A stretch of 64,000 bases of DNA from Ptychodera flava (lineage: Eukaryota; Hemichordata; Enteropneusta; Ptychoderidae), in the NCBI RefSeq assembly GCF_041260155.1, contig NW_027248278.1:21194941-21258940 (forward strand), written 5' to 3'. The position numbers and the translations under genes are program-made. This document shows positions 11,239-23,652 of this stretch, in pieces. Position 1 is the first letter of the stretch. Every line of letters begins with the position of its first letter. Below the pieces are notes generated by a model that was not told the origin of the DNA, searched no databases, and saw only the letters and a program-made list of their open reading frames with translations.

Positions 11239-14200
11239 CTAAAATTTCGAATCTTGAAAAGCTTCAGTTGCTACAACATTAGCATCCGCATTTCTGAATC
11301 CAGAATGACAAGATATGTCTTATTGTGACGACTGTTTAGTTATTAACAACACAAACAATTTCGTAAATGACCTATCTATCATGCTTATAATATTGATGCT
11401 GACATTGGCTTAAAGTTGTCTATGGATTTTGTCAGTCACGATTATACCCTCCATAATGTAGTAAATATAGAATCATGAAATTACACAGCAATGAACGTAT
11501 AATTACTGGGTGACTGCTCGTCTTTGGTGAAGAAAGATGTCAACACTAGAACTGACAAGCAGCGGAAGCGTTCATTCAGTGAGAGGACCTCTATCGAGCA
11601 TAATATAGAAAGGTTTTGTATAGAATATTTCGAATATTCTCTACATATGTTCCTAACACGATTGGAACTAATTTGGGATAATTGGATTTTCCTATTTTTC
11701 AATTTTTTCAAAAGTATGAGGTGCCCTATAGCTGAATGTTGCCATATTGCAAATTACTCATGAAAACAATTGTTAAGTTTAAAAAGAAAGGCAGATGAGA
11801 TTACATTTGCATATAACCACTTCACCATCCAATTATCCAAAATTAGTTCCAATCGAGTTTCCTGTAAATCATATTTTAGTACTCATGTATGTGACATTTT
11901 GCGTCAATTAGCACTCCTATGTGTTTTAACTGCTTCTGTTACTATTCATGAATTTTTGTATCTGCAAACTTAATAAAACAACCTTTTCCCTCAAAATGCC
12001 CTTAAGTACAATTTCTTTTATGTATCAGCTAAATATTGCGTCCAACCTGATACTTAATAGAACCATAAAGTATTAGATCCTGGATCATTTAGATTTATGC
12101 TTTAAAAACTGCATTTCTAAAAAATTAAACAAGCATGCAATATACACAGCCGTGTTAAAATGTTAATTCACCTGACCGTTTCATTGTAAAAGTATCGAAA
12201 TTTACAATTAAGACGTTAAGAAATCGTTTACATGTGGCATACTGAATCAAGATACTGCAAAATGACAGAGATCCCGAACAGACCTTGTCCAAGATTCAAG
12301 GGAACATTGTTATTTAGAAGTGTAATATCGTTAATCGTGTATATCATTGTATGATTTGCTATTTTGTATTCATAGTGTGTCACTTTGTGTTATTATGTCA
12401 TCTTTCTTTTGTCAGTAAGTATGAAATGAGCAACTGTAAAGAAAGCTCGTAATATGCTTACCTCTCTCTTATCTTCTTTTTCCGAATGAGAACGACAGTC
12501 GCGATGAGAATGGTCACAGCGATAAAGACAGAAACACAGCCAATCAGTACAGGTATTGGAACGGAGTTTTCCTTTTTGTTTGTTTCGGCGCTTACAAAGC
12601 TAACCACCAAAGGAAGTGTAGTTTGACTACCGCCGTCAACGTTATAAACAGCTGACATGAAAAGAAAAAAATACATAAATATTTGTAGTTTGTCAGCAGG
12701 AAGCGGCGTGATAGCCTCTTTTTCTATTCAAGGACACGTATTAAGTCTACGGAAATCCGTTTTGATTCCTGACATAATAAAGATAGCACTTCATTTATGT
12801 TACTCTTCCGATGTTTCTTTCCAGAAACAGTGTTGTTGTAAAAGTGACTTTAAATGCGGTGGTATTTAACATGTAAAAATGCAACTATCAAAGCTTCGCT
12901 CATACCCACTCATACAAGCGAGCTAGAACAATTATACTTCTACCCCATCCCTCTAGCTATTGCCATAGAGTGGGTAAAATGATGTATGATGAAGGTCCAA
13001 TTTACTGTGCTGTTTACAACGGAATGTGTCACCTTTATCCTAAAAGAAAGTCCAAATTATACGTACAAGCAAGAGTTGACCTCCCGAAAGACTGACCGGA
13101 TCCAAAATGTTGCTTTGAAAATCTAAACAGAATCTGGTGGGCAACATGTATTTCAGATATATAGATTCACTCGATAAGATTTATCCCCGTATTATGACAT
13201 TTTCTTACCTGGCTTGGTTACTTTCAAATTCACTGAGATATTACAGACAGGACCACTCCATTCATCAGGGCATTCACAATTAAAATTGTCTTCTATGCAT
13301 TTACCACCATTTTCACATCTAATGTTTTTTGGGAATTTTTCGTTAAAAAGAGAATAAGAGTATCAAATGCCGTGCAAGACAATCTATACACCAGGGAGGT
13401 AAAATATTTTCACCTTATGATACTGTTTGTGACTTTCTTCACATATGAGCGTATAATTTCCACTGTTGATACAAACCTTGCATGATACCATAAAAAGTAT
13501 GAATGGCGACTAACAAAAAGAACGTTTCCTCTGAGGAAGTAAAATATTTTCAACTTAAGCAAGCACGTTTTTTTATCTTTGAAACATAAAGGCAAATCTG
13601 TACGTTCATACTTTACCATCCTGTTCACAATAGTATCATTCCTGGTGGTTTTAGTTAACATCACTCTCTTTTTTCGTATATATGGTATTGAAGAGAAAGA
13701 GAATCGAAATATAAATGCTTACCTTTTCACTGTTGGACAGCAACCAGACATATGATGACAGGTTTTAGTACAATAACAATTGGGACATTGTTGTTGGCAG
13801 CCATTACCGTAGAAACCAGATTGACATGCATTGGTGCATTTCACACCAGTCCATCCAGGTTTACAGGACATACACGTATTATCCTTACAGATTAAACAAT
13901 TTTCGGGACAGCGTTGCTCACAATGATCACCGGTCCATCCGTTCCTGCACTGACATGTACCAGTCACGTGATTGCAGTCACCGTGTTCACACATACATAC
14001 CTGTGAACAATTAGTTCCATAGTAACCTTCATCACACTTTTGAGCACATCTATCGCCTTGCCAACCAAGCGTGCACAAACAGTCACGATTAGAGACTCTG
14101 CAAGTGTCTCCATTGTAACAATGAAGGCACCTGTCCTCACAGAATGTTTCTTCATTTGCGGCAGTGTCACACACGGTACAGTCAGACCCCGTCCAACCTA

Positions 14201-17200
14201 GTGAACATTTGCAATCTGTCCCGTCTTCATTAGTGCAGGTGGCTCCGTTAAAACACAAGCATCTCTGGTCACAACTGTAGCCATAGTAGCCCGGCTTGCA
14301 GGAGCAACGGCCATCGAACATATCGCATCTTTCGTTTATCGAGCAGTTACAAGGTAAACATGAAGGTCCAAAGAAATCATCTTTACATAGGCACATTCCA
14401 CGAACACTATCACACACTGCATTTGGAGGACATGAACACTTGAATTCGCAACGCGCACCGTGAAAGCCATTTGTACAGGAACACATGCCGTTAGCCAAAC
14501 AGGTTGCATCGTTTTCACAATTACACGGAAATTGACAGTTTTCTCCAAAATAGTGTCCGGGACATTCACAAGAGCCATCACGTTTGTCACATATCCCGCC
14601 ATTTTCACATGTACAATTGTTCTTACAAAAAGAGCCATACCGGCCATCGGGACATTCTGAAAGTCAGAGTAGAAAGATAGTGTTAGGAGTGAAGGCAGGG
14701 GCAGTCACATTGACAAACTAAGTACATATTCTCCCAAAATTTGCAGAAACACATTTGGTATCTTACATGTATTGACACAGGATATTTTTTTTTATTTATT
14801 CTTTAATTCGAGAGCGTACTCATAAAACCAGAGGAAAACACACACAAAAAAACTTACTCTACAAGAAAATAAAATAAAACAAGACATACTCTTCACTTGG
14901 AACACAAGTACATAAAGCTTAAAAACATTCTGAGAAAATCTTGAGCCAAAAGTTGCTGTGCCGAATTATATCAAAAGATAACGCTGCTGCGATGAGATGA
15001 TTTTCGCTTTCCATTAAACGAACGTAAAAATTAGAACGGGCCATCCGTTGTTTACTTTGAAATGTCATGATGTAATGACTGACAAAAGTTTCTGAAATAC
15101 TCAATCGGTGTCTAATACCCAACAATATTCTAAAAGCGTTATTATATGAAACTCTGACATCATTGATACATTTCTCAGTGTAAGTACTCCAAAGATGGGA
15201 ACAATACAGAGCAGAACAATATGCCTTAAAAAGACATATTTTAACTGAAGAAGAACATTTATAGAAAGTCCTAATCAAAGAGTTGGCACTTGCATAGAAA
15301 CTCCTCATCTGTCGCTTAATATCATCAACATCATTTCCTAAATCATTTAACATAACCCCAAGGTACAAATGTTTCTTTACAAAAGTAAGTACTGAGCCAT
15401 TTAAATACACATGAGGAATGCGAGTGATTCTGCATTGCTTAGGCATTACAAATATGCACTTAGACTTATTTGCGTTAAAGACAATATCGTGAGAAGATGC
15501 ATAATTACTACAAGTTTTTAAAAGTCTATTCAGACCTTTAACAGACGGACATATAAGGACTATATCATCAGCATACATCAAATGGTTGAGACAATGTCCC
15601 GCAATGTGACAACCTATTTTAGTTTTACATAGCAAGTTGCTTAAGTTATCCATGTATATATTAAATAAACGAGGGGATAATACACCTCCTTGTTTAACAC
15701 CATTGTAAACATGAAAGGCTTCAGAGATGACAGAGCCCCATCTGACACGAAATTCTTGGTTTCGGTACCAACATATTAAGATTCTAACAATATACAGAGG
15801 AACATTTCTGTCAAGTAACTTACGAAACAGAGTCCAATGATTGACTCTGTCAAACGCCTTTGTGGCATCTAAAAAGCACAAGAAAACTGGACTGTTATGA
15901 CGTTTGTAAAAGTCTATGGTCTCTTTCAGAAGAAAACACACATGTCTGTAGAATGATGGGTCTTAAAACCAAATTGATGATCACTGGTATCAAGATAAGT
16001 TTAACATCTGTGAAGTAACAAAAATTCATAAAGCTTAGAAATTGCAGTAGCAATAGCAATTGGGCGATAATTGCCAGTAAATGTAACATCACCAGTTTTA
16101 TCCTTGACAATGGGAATTAAGATTGTATCTAACATGCGAGATGGCAAATAACCATGAATATGAACACTTGTAAATAAAATTGACAGCAACAGGTGAAGAC
16201 GTCTATCTGCATTTTTCAAATGCTCAGCAGAAATACCATCGGGCCCTACTGCTTTTCCACAAGCTAGATTACTGACACACGTAACAATCTCGTCTGTCCT
16301 GACAATCATGTCATTGTTAATATCAACTCCTGAGATACCATTCATAACATAGGATTCACTACCTTTGTCAGTGACAGATGACATTAGGCCCGCAAAATGG
16401 TCGCGCCACATTTTAGCAATATTATTGTGGCCATAACATCCACCAACAGATGAAGACAGAGGAGCAGATTTCTTATTACTGGTTACTCCTCTCCAAAACT
16501 GCTTCGTATTTCTATTTGAAAGGTGCTCAGCAAGGGCATCAGCCCGCATTTGCTCATCATTCCTTTTACAAAACCTCAAAAAGTACTTAAATTTAGAACG
16601 TGTTTTTTTATAAGATCAAAAAGTGGCCCTTGACGAGGGCTACCATTTTCCCTCCACAGAATAAAAGCATCCCGAGCGAGAGAATGATGTTCTTTTACAC
16701 AATAATTCCAACCAGGAACGGACTTATGAGAATTACGCTTCACAGATGGAGAAATGCTTTGTGTAGCTGCTAACACTAATGCATTTACAATGTCATTGTA
16801 CAATTCATCAATACTGTTCAAGTGGGAAGGAATTCTACAAGAAGGATCACGACAAACAAAAGCCTCTGCATCAAGACTGATGCCGCTTAAAGTATGCTCG
16901 GTACAACTATGATAATTACATACAGTGGCGTCATCTAAACATGACCAATCAATTTTATCAAATGTTGGGTCATTTTGCGTAAACTCATATTTTTGAAGTT
17001 CCTCAAGATTACATACTATATTTAGAGGGAAGTGATCAGACCCAATGTAATCATAGAAAATATGCACATCCTTAATACATCTATGCGCAGCAGATGTAGA
17101 TACACAGTGATCAAGCCATGACGTGGAATGATGAGCTTCACTGTAGTATGTGAAGTTCTGAGGATTTTGTGTACCAAGAAAACTGACATCAGAGCACACA

Positions 17201-20200
17201 TAATCATTTTCCTTACAGAAAGTGGACATTTCCTGAAAAAAGCTTGAATCACTATTGAAATCAGCGTTCCAGTCTCCAATTACCATAACACTATTGGTTA
17301 TTGCATCATCGATGCAAGCACGAATTTTCTGTAAATAAGAGACATACTCATGATAATTGTCGTTATTTTGAGTAGGCATATAGACATTGATCAAGGTGAG
17401 AACACCGCTAGAATGGCTAATTTCAAGACCAATCAAGCGGCTGTCATTATAACGTTTAACATTTACAGAGCCAATGGACTTTCTCCATAGAACAGCAACA
17501 CCGCCAAAAGGGCGACCATGTCGGATTCCGCTCTCATCATCCATGGACGTTTCCCCAACCGCATAATAGTCTTCGCTAATACGTGACAACAAGCTAAGTT
17601 CTGACTTAGATAGCCAATGTTCCTGCAGAAAGCAAATGTCACATCTTTCACAAATATCCCTCACAGATTCAATAGAGGATTTGATTCCTCGACAGTTATA
17701 TGAAGCGATGTTTAATGTCATGAGCTTTGTTGTGTATTCCTGGCATGATAGAATTTTCTCACGAGAATACCAGATGGCCAGACGTTAGGATTTAAGATTC
17801 CTTTGCTATTATCAGATGTTGTAATTAATTTGAAGGAAGAGTAAGTGTCATATTTAGTTTGTAAAGGTACAGATTTTACGTCCTTAAAACCGATGTTATG
17901 AAGATGAGACGTTATTTCATCCGCTGTAGTCTGGGGAGACAGTCGGCTTACAAACAGTTCAACACGAGGAGCAGTGTTCACTGCTTTCAATGTGCAAGTT
18001 TCCGTGTTACTTCCAGTGATAAAGGTTTTCGATCTCTTGTTTGATCTTCTTGCCGAACGATGACGATGGTTGACTGAAGTGTAATCATGACAACTGGAAG
18101 TCGATGGAAGACGAGTTGGTACATCAAAAGTTACACCTTGGCCAATGCTGATTACTTTCGCAGACGACTGGTCATTGATTGCTGATGATCTCGCATTTTT
18201 AGCCACATCACAATACGAAGGTCGGAAAACTTGTTTGACAATAGTTTCCTGCTCATCAAAGTCACTCTCAAGACCCTCTCCACTTACGGCAACTTCTTTG
18301 TTGGGATGTCGGAAATGCGGTGAGGTATCAGTAATACAAGCACCTGTGTCGCGTTTCTGTTCAGAGTTGCATAACAACTGCGGCTCACTATGCGATTCAG
18401 AGTGTGTCACCTGTTTCAGCAATGACTCTTTCATGGAATTCAACTCGACACGTAAAGATACAAGTTCAGCCTGGAGTCCAGTTTCACGATTATCAAGGGT
18501 ACTATTCCCTTTCAACTGAGAAACTTCACGTTGTAGAACTCGAATTTCCTTTATTAATACAGATACATCAATATGGGAAACATCGATAGGTGGTAGTCGT
18601 GAGAGATCAGAGGCAACAAAGCATGGCACATCACATTCGTCAAGTTCGTGAAACAAAGCTAGCATATCCTGGACATTGTTACTACGCTTGTTTTGGCCTT
18701 GACGACGAATAAAACGACTTCTGTCAAAATTGCATGAATCGAATAGCAATCTCTTAGCCTGTTCAACATCCTTATCGTCATAGGTGTCAACACAAAGTTT
18801 GACAATCATATCAGAGGGCAAAACATCAATCTTGTTCCAAACAAAGCATAACAACTCGTTTACAATGATGGCTTTACCTGATTGGCTTTGAGACGCCTCA
18901 GGCTTTTTACTCTTGGAAGCAGCACCTTGTTTTTGTCTTCTGTCAGCAGCAATGTTTGGAAACCGTTTTCCTTCACAGCTAGGGCACAGGTCGAGGTCAC
19001 CCTGGCAAACTGACACATTCTCAAGGGTTCCGCAGTCAACACAACGCATGATGACAATGGCGTTGGCTTTTGTTCACAACACCGACAACGTATCACGTCG
19101 GATGAGAGCCCGGTCGGTTACCACAAAAACAAGAAGTTTTCCAGCATGCAGCAGGAAAAAGGTTCCAGAAAACACAAGAACAGGAGCACAAACCCTTTAG
19201 AGTAGCTTGTACTGAGATAAAATTCAAAATTACGTCCAGCTGACGGAGAAAATCGACGAATTTTGGGTCCACAGAATTACACGACGTCGACACGACACAG
19301 CTTACGTAATGTATTGACACAGGATAGGTGAAACATATAGAAAAAAGGAAAAAATCTAACACAGCTGTAGACAATGAAAGGAATATATTCATAAAAAGAA
19401 ACAGACATACCAATACAGTTCTCTGTGATGTTTGCAGACATATCCTTGTAGTAACCATCGCAACATGTAAACACTCTGGAAAATAAGTATCAGAGAAGAT
19501 AAAGTCACCTGACTTCACTTTACAAAGTTCTGTGTGATAATATTTTTCTTTCCCTAAACTGCCCAGATGCTGTCGATTTTTTCGTCGGAAGTTATAGAGT
19601 ATATGAAAAGGCATAATAGCTCGGAAAAGACAAGTGATGCAGTAAACCGTGTCACCACTCGTCTTCGACTCGCGGTGACACAACCATAACGTCACTCGTA
19701 TTTTCCTCAGCTGAACGAAGAAAACTATCAGGGAATACTTTACCCATCATCAGCACAAGCCAAGAATTATTATTTTTGGAAAATAAAAGGAGGTTCCTTT
19801 ACAATTACGAGTTTAAATGTCTAAACTGCTTTTAGAATAATATGAATAGGCAGTGGCCGAGTGTTTTCAATCATTTCTAGTCGTCGGTCGCATGAGCGAG
19901 GAACACAGAGCGTACGTTTGTGTACATTACAAACGCCAGACGATCTCATACAACCTTCCGCGTAGTTGTACATGGTTTCAGAGACATCATAGGCCTAGAG
20001 ATTTAACTCAAACAAATATAAGATATTTTCCGAGGACAAAGATCGACCGAATTTCATCGGCGAGAGCACTGCGCAACATTACGTCCGACCGTACCCTTCT
20101 TGCAGTGATTATAAAAAATACGGTTATGCTTCACCTTCAATTTCGTTTTTCCTAAAATGTATTTACGTTATTCTTTAGGGATATAGAATCGTTACACTCT

Positions 20201-20919
20201 TGTGTTTTCGTCGTTCGGATAATCACGGTCGTAGTCTATGAACATATTGATTTCATTACACTTTTTGAGGCTCGGCGCCGCTTGACTTCCTTTGTTGCAC
20301 TGGAAACTACGTCTACCGCATGAAAGTACTCTGTGCGTCGAAAGTTCATTCATCGGTTGGGTCTATACGGATACGAACCCCATATTGGCGACAAAACTAA
20401 AACAAAATGACTCAAATTTGCCAAGTGGGTGTATTTTGTCAGAATCTAAAATTATGACTGGTTTTTACAAATTTGCGCGCCAGAATTATTTCGATCGCTG
20501 GAGAAATACACCCGCCATATTGTTTGTTTACATTGACGAGCACATCAAAGATCGGCGCAAAAAAGTTCTGACGCTCCATATTGCTGGCATGAAGAAGGTT
20601 TTTCGTGACGTATAACGACCAGAGTATAAATTCCGGTATTTTCTGTTCAAAGACGACAAACTTTGCTTGTGCATTTGATAAATGTAATTATTTACTTATG
20701 GTTCTTCCTGTCTAATGATCGAAATGATTTCTGAATATATGGTTTAAGTCCTTACTTGCTTCCAGAAGGCAATGCGAACAGAAAACATCCGTGCGGATCG
20801 TCTGGTCCAGTCTGCCCCTGAATAATGATGCCATCACTAGGAGATAGTGCAACGCATATTAATATTGATAATAGCACAAACATTTCATTCAGTACTCTGT
20901 GGGGTACGGTGCCTTCCAT
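11239..20919 (-). CDS. Receptor 1: EGF-repeat transmembrane receptor with very short tail
   Basis: Six coding exons join to a 505-residue frame: 20919-20756, 19475-19411, 14656-13723, 13318-13209, 12651-12462, 11293-11239. All junctions are GT-AG and their phases agree, giving 1518 nt in total. The protein has a signal peptide ([17 protein letters not shown]), a DPHGC...[11 protein letters not shown] module resembling the C-terminal part of an EMI domain, about nine EGF-like repeats, one further EGF, and a membrane helix (about residues 457-482). A TAG follows only 25 residues later, with no tyrosine motif left. MEGF10/CED-1/Draper-type receptors bind debris or microbes; that role is inferred from family only. 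Intron 2 carries a LINE. The start Met has a conserved splice acceptor 32 bases upstream (20950-20951), so an upstream non-coding exon is likely. Without RNA evidence, an alternative last exon cannot be excluded. Confidence 0.85.
11655..11859. mobile_element. Short inverted-repeat MITE, copy 1
   Basis: The ends are inverted copies: AACACGATTGGAACTAATTT at the left, and AAATTAGTTCCAATCGAGTT at the right. A 4 bp direct repeat, TCCT, flanks it (11651-11654 and 11860-11863). The 205 bp interior has no coding capacity. Related copies are at about 63536-63754 and, as one end only, at about 40912-40985. The superfamily is unknown. Confidence 0.7.
12462..12651 (-). CDS. Receptor 1 exon 5: membrane helix
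   Basis: This exon encodes a short extracellular stalk ([16 protein letters not shown]), a hydrophobic helix ([20 protein letters not shown]) and a basic stop-transfer stretch (IRKKKIRER). It is 190 bp, one codon longer than the equivalent exons at 31858-32044 and 43054-43240. Entry and exit phases are the same as in those copies. Confidence 0.88.
13723..14656 (-). CDS. Receptor 1 exon 3: nine EGF-like repeats in one exon
   Basis: A single 934 bp exon (entry after one base of a codon, exit after two) encodes EGF/laminin-EGF-like repeats. Cysteine-rich units such as [34 protein letters not shown] and [10 protein letters not shown] recur every 28-44 residues. It ends at CCPTVKR, where the frame continues into the 110 bp exon. 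The frame is open throughout. The splice acceptor is TTTCAG at 14657-14662 and the donor is GTAAGC. By sight it is closest to the matching exon of receptor 3. Confidence 0.88.
14919..17721 (-). CDS. LINE ORF2: endonuclease plus reverse transcriptase, disrupted
   Basis: The endonuclease (APE type) lies in 17721-16576: [35 protein letters not shown] and IGSDHFPL carry the catalytic Asn, Glu, Asp and SDH residues. The reverse transcriptase follows: [61 protein letters not shown] and [13 protein letters not shown] with the YADD centre. Three breaks are visible. One is a one-base shift at an A-run near 16607-16613, just after the endonuclease. One is an in-frame TAA near 16001-16003. One is a one-base shift near 15930-15940. 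The motifs themselves are intact. Jockey superfamily (CR1/L2 side) is likely; the exact clade is not assigned. Confidence 0.9.
17718..19049 (-). CDS. LINE ORF1 protein: zinc knuckle, coiled coil, RRM-like C terminus
   Basis: An intact 443-residue frame. The N terminus has paired cysteines (MRCVDCG, then LCPSCEG), a small zinc-binding or PHD-like finger. Around residues 165-220 a leucine-rich heptad stretch ([33 protein letters not shown]) predicts a coiled coil. The C terminus (about residues 365-440) has an RRM-like fold signature: [20 protein letters not shown] at one end and [15 protein letters not shown] at the other. ORF1 proteins of this kind bind the element's RNA and form trimers. The stop codon overlaps the ORF2 start as ATGA (17721-17718), suggesting termination-reinitiation. 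Confidence 0.88.
   Translation of the reverse strand: MRCVDCGTLENVSVCQGDLDLCPSCEGKRFPNIAADRRQKQGAASKSKKPEASQSQSGKAIIVNELLCFVWNKIDVLPSDMIVKLCVDTYDDKDVEQAKRLLFDSCNFDRSRFIRRQGQNKRSNNVQDMLALFHELDECDVPCFVASDLSRLPPIDVSHIDVSVLIKEIRVLQREVSQLKGNSTLDNRETGLQAELVSLRVELNSMKESLLKQVTHSESHSEPQLLCNSEQKRDTGACITDTSPHFRHPNKEVAVSGEGLESDFDEQETIVKQVFRPSYCDVAKNARSSAINDQSSAKVISIGQGVTFDVPTRLPSTSSCHDYTSVNHRHRSARRSNKRSKTFITGSNTETCTLKAVNTAPRVELFVSRLSPQTTADEITSHLHNIGFKDVKSVPLQTKYDTYSSFKLITTSDNSKGILNPNVWPSGILVRKFYHARNTQQSS
19476..20755. other. Expanded intron 1 of receptor 1
   Basis: The intron is about 1280 bp, against 240 bp in receptor 3 and 214 bp in receptor 2. The left 250 bp partly matches the receptor 3 intron. 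The extra kilobase (about 19700-20650) has no recognised coding content. A GTGTCACC...GGTGACAC hairpin at about 19649-19682 and an unmatched, less AT-rich interior suggest an insertion of unknown type. Open frames of 100 and 107 codons here have no family resemblance. Confidence 0.5.
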
Positions 20920-21119
20920 GACGTCGATACAATCTTTAGAGCAGGTATCCTAAAACAAATACATATTTTGTTTATATTGTTTGAGAATATGTGCGAAAAC
21001 AGAGGTACCAAAGGGCAGTCAACCAGTCCATTTCAAAACATTGCAACCATGGCACTTTCATATCAAATGTACATTTAAGTACATTTTGAAACCAATTTAA
21101 CTTCAGAAGAAACCATAAA

Positions 21120-22085
<966 letters not shown>

Positions 22086-22335
22086 CTTGTTCTGAATGAC
22101 CATGTATTATAAGACTGCGTTAATTAATAATCCTACGAAGTAAAGGTACGAGGATGATAACATATATTTCATTTCTTACTTAGAAATAAAATAGATTCAA
22201 TCCTCCTCATACCTTCATTCGAACTTTTTTCCCCACAAAGAAACTGGGATAGTTGGGATTATAACACATCCACTAATTCTACCGCGCTTGATGCTTTTCC
22301 ACAAATGTAAGACATAGAGAAAGATAGATAGAGTG

Positions 22336-22811
22336 TTGTTGTCGTGTGGTGCTGAGCAGAATTGACGTGCTGGCGAAAACGGGAGTGTTTTGAGCTTCAG
22401 GAAAATGAGTTTTACCGTTTTAAAAATTCCTCTCATATTTTTATGAATATATAATGAGTGTGTTTGAACCAAATTTGAAAGTCTTTATCGATACTGTCTG
22501 GTTTTACTCAATGGTTTACGGTCAGTCATACCCTCTTTTACACGTGCGTCAAGGAAGGACATGTTTATGAAACTGCTGGCGTGTTATGTTTTGATTGGCG
22601 TGAAGCAGTGTTTCTGGCCTGAGAGCTCACGAAGTAACTATGGTTGCTACGCGACTGGCAGTACGATGCCATCTCGTCGTATTTTTCGCATAATCTCGTG
22701 TAATTATCAACCAACAACAAAGCCTACAAAAGGTTTAACACCTTTGGAGCTCATTTTAATATGAAAAGCCAATAGTCTACCGAGACGACCATGGAACAAA
22801 AGGCATGCAAG
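22336..22811 (+). repeat. Dispersed repeat, copy 1
   Basis: About 475 bp closely matching 32547-33019 without large gaps. It starts with GTTGTTGTCGTGTGGTGCTG and ends near AACAAAAGGC. Both copies hold an open frame of the same register (MKLLACYVLIGVKQCF...). Many substitutions change residues and there is no family match, so a coding role is not claimed. One copy lies upstream of receptor 1, the other inside intron 4 of receptor 2. Confidence 0.75.
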
Positions 22812-23650
22812 TGTTGCGACTCTGTCTATGTTACTCTGTGTGTAAGATCAGCCCAATATTTTTGACACCTTTTCCGAAATGTGTATCTCGATGGTCCACG
22901 TGGCAGTTCTAACCACTTGTATGACTCATGGGCCTGTGTACTGACCTGGTATTAATGTTGAGCATTTTGTTGCAAATAAATCAATTTTATATCACAAGAA
23001 GGCAGTTACACGACTACAAAGTTTCGGTTGAGACACCATGGCAAGCTGATTGCTTTAGATACCTCTGAGCTAAGCAATATTTTCACAACAATGAACTGAC
23101 TTCCTCTCGATGGCTCCGTTTGTCTGTGCAGAGGAGGCAACACCATGCTGCCTCGGTTGCCCAGACGAGTGTCTAAAATATCCCATAAAGCAAATATTTT
23201 TCGAACGATTTATTATGTCATTTTCTCGTCACATTGCAGAGTAGAAAAATCACAATGCTAGTGCCGAAAATACGAATATTAATTTCACAACAAACTAAAG
23301 AAATCTGACAGAGGTCAGACGTAGAATTATGCATACCAAATTTCAAAGCAATTCAATGAACGGTTTCAGAGAAGACGATTTTTTAACAAAAAAAAACCGA
23401 AAAATTACCCCAAAATTCAACTATGAAAATTTCACCACCATGTAAGCAAATCTAACTAAAGTAAGCCTAAAGAACCTACATGCCAAGTTTCAACCAGCCT
23501 GGTGTTTACAGAATCCTAGCAACTTGCAGGATTTTCTCTGTTGCACCTCATTAATATATTTTTGACACTAACGTGTTTGTTTAAATAACTCACATCTCCG
23601 TCCCTGGGTGCAACTGTACGGCAAATAGTAAGATGGCAGGTGCCGTTTTT
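22812..23650. other. Non-coding stretch, no recognised content
   Basis: AT-rich sequence without long open frames. The part at about 23330-23520 (ATACCAAATTTCAAAGCAAT, CCAAGTTTCAACCAGCCTGG) reads like a degraded dispersed repeat, but no boundary was found. Confidence 0.35.
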
Positions 23651-23652
23651 AA

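Larger units (their letters stand above)
14785..19308 (-). mobile_element. Nearly full-length jockey-superfamily LINE in intron 2 of receptor 1
   Basis: This 4.5 kb element carries ORF1 (19049-17718) and an ORF2 with endonuclease and reverse transcriptase (17721 to 14919), in the same direction as the receptor gene. It is bounded by an exact 18 bp target duplication, ATGTATTGACACAGGATA, at 14767-14784 and 19309-19326. The 3' end is A-rich (TAAATAAAAAAAAA on the minus strand). About 260 bp of 5' leader precede ORF1, so the 5' end looks nearly complete. Intron 2 of receptor 3 has a related uninterrupted site (ATGCATTGGCATAGGATAG, around 45371-45389). The identical flanks mean a young insertion. 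ORF2 carries a few disruptions, so this copy is probably inactive. Confidence 0.93.

Noticed and set aside
19853-20615. Open frames of 100 and 107 codons in intron 1 of receptor 1
   Set aside because: No domain, no paralogous counterpart in receptors 2 and 3, and position within an intron insertion.
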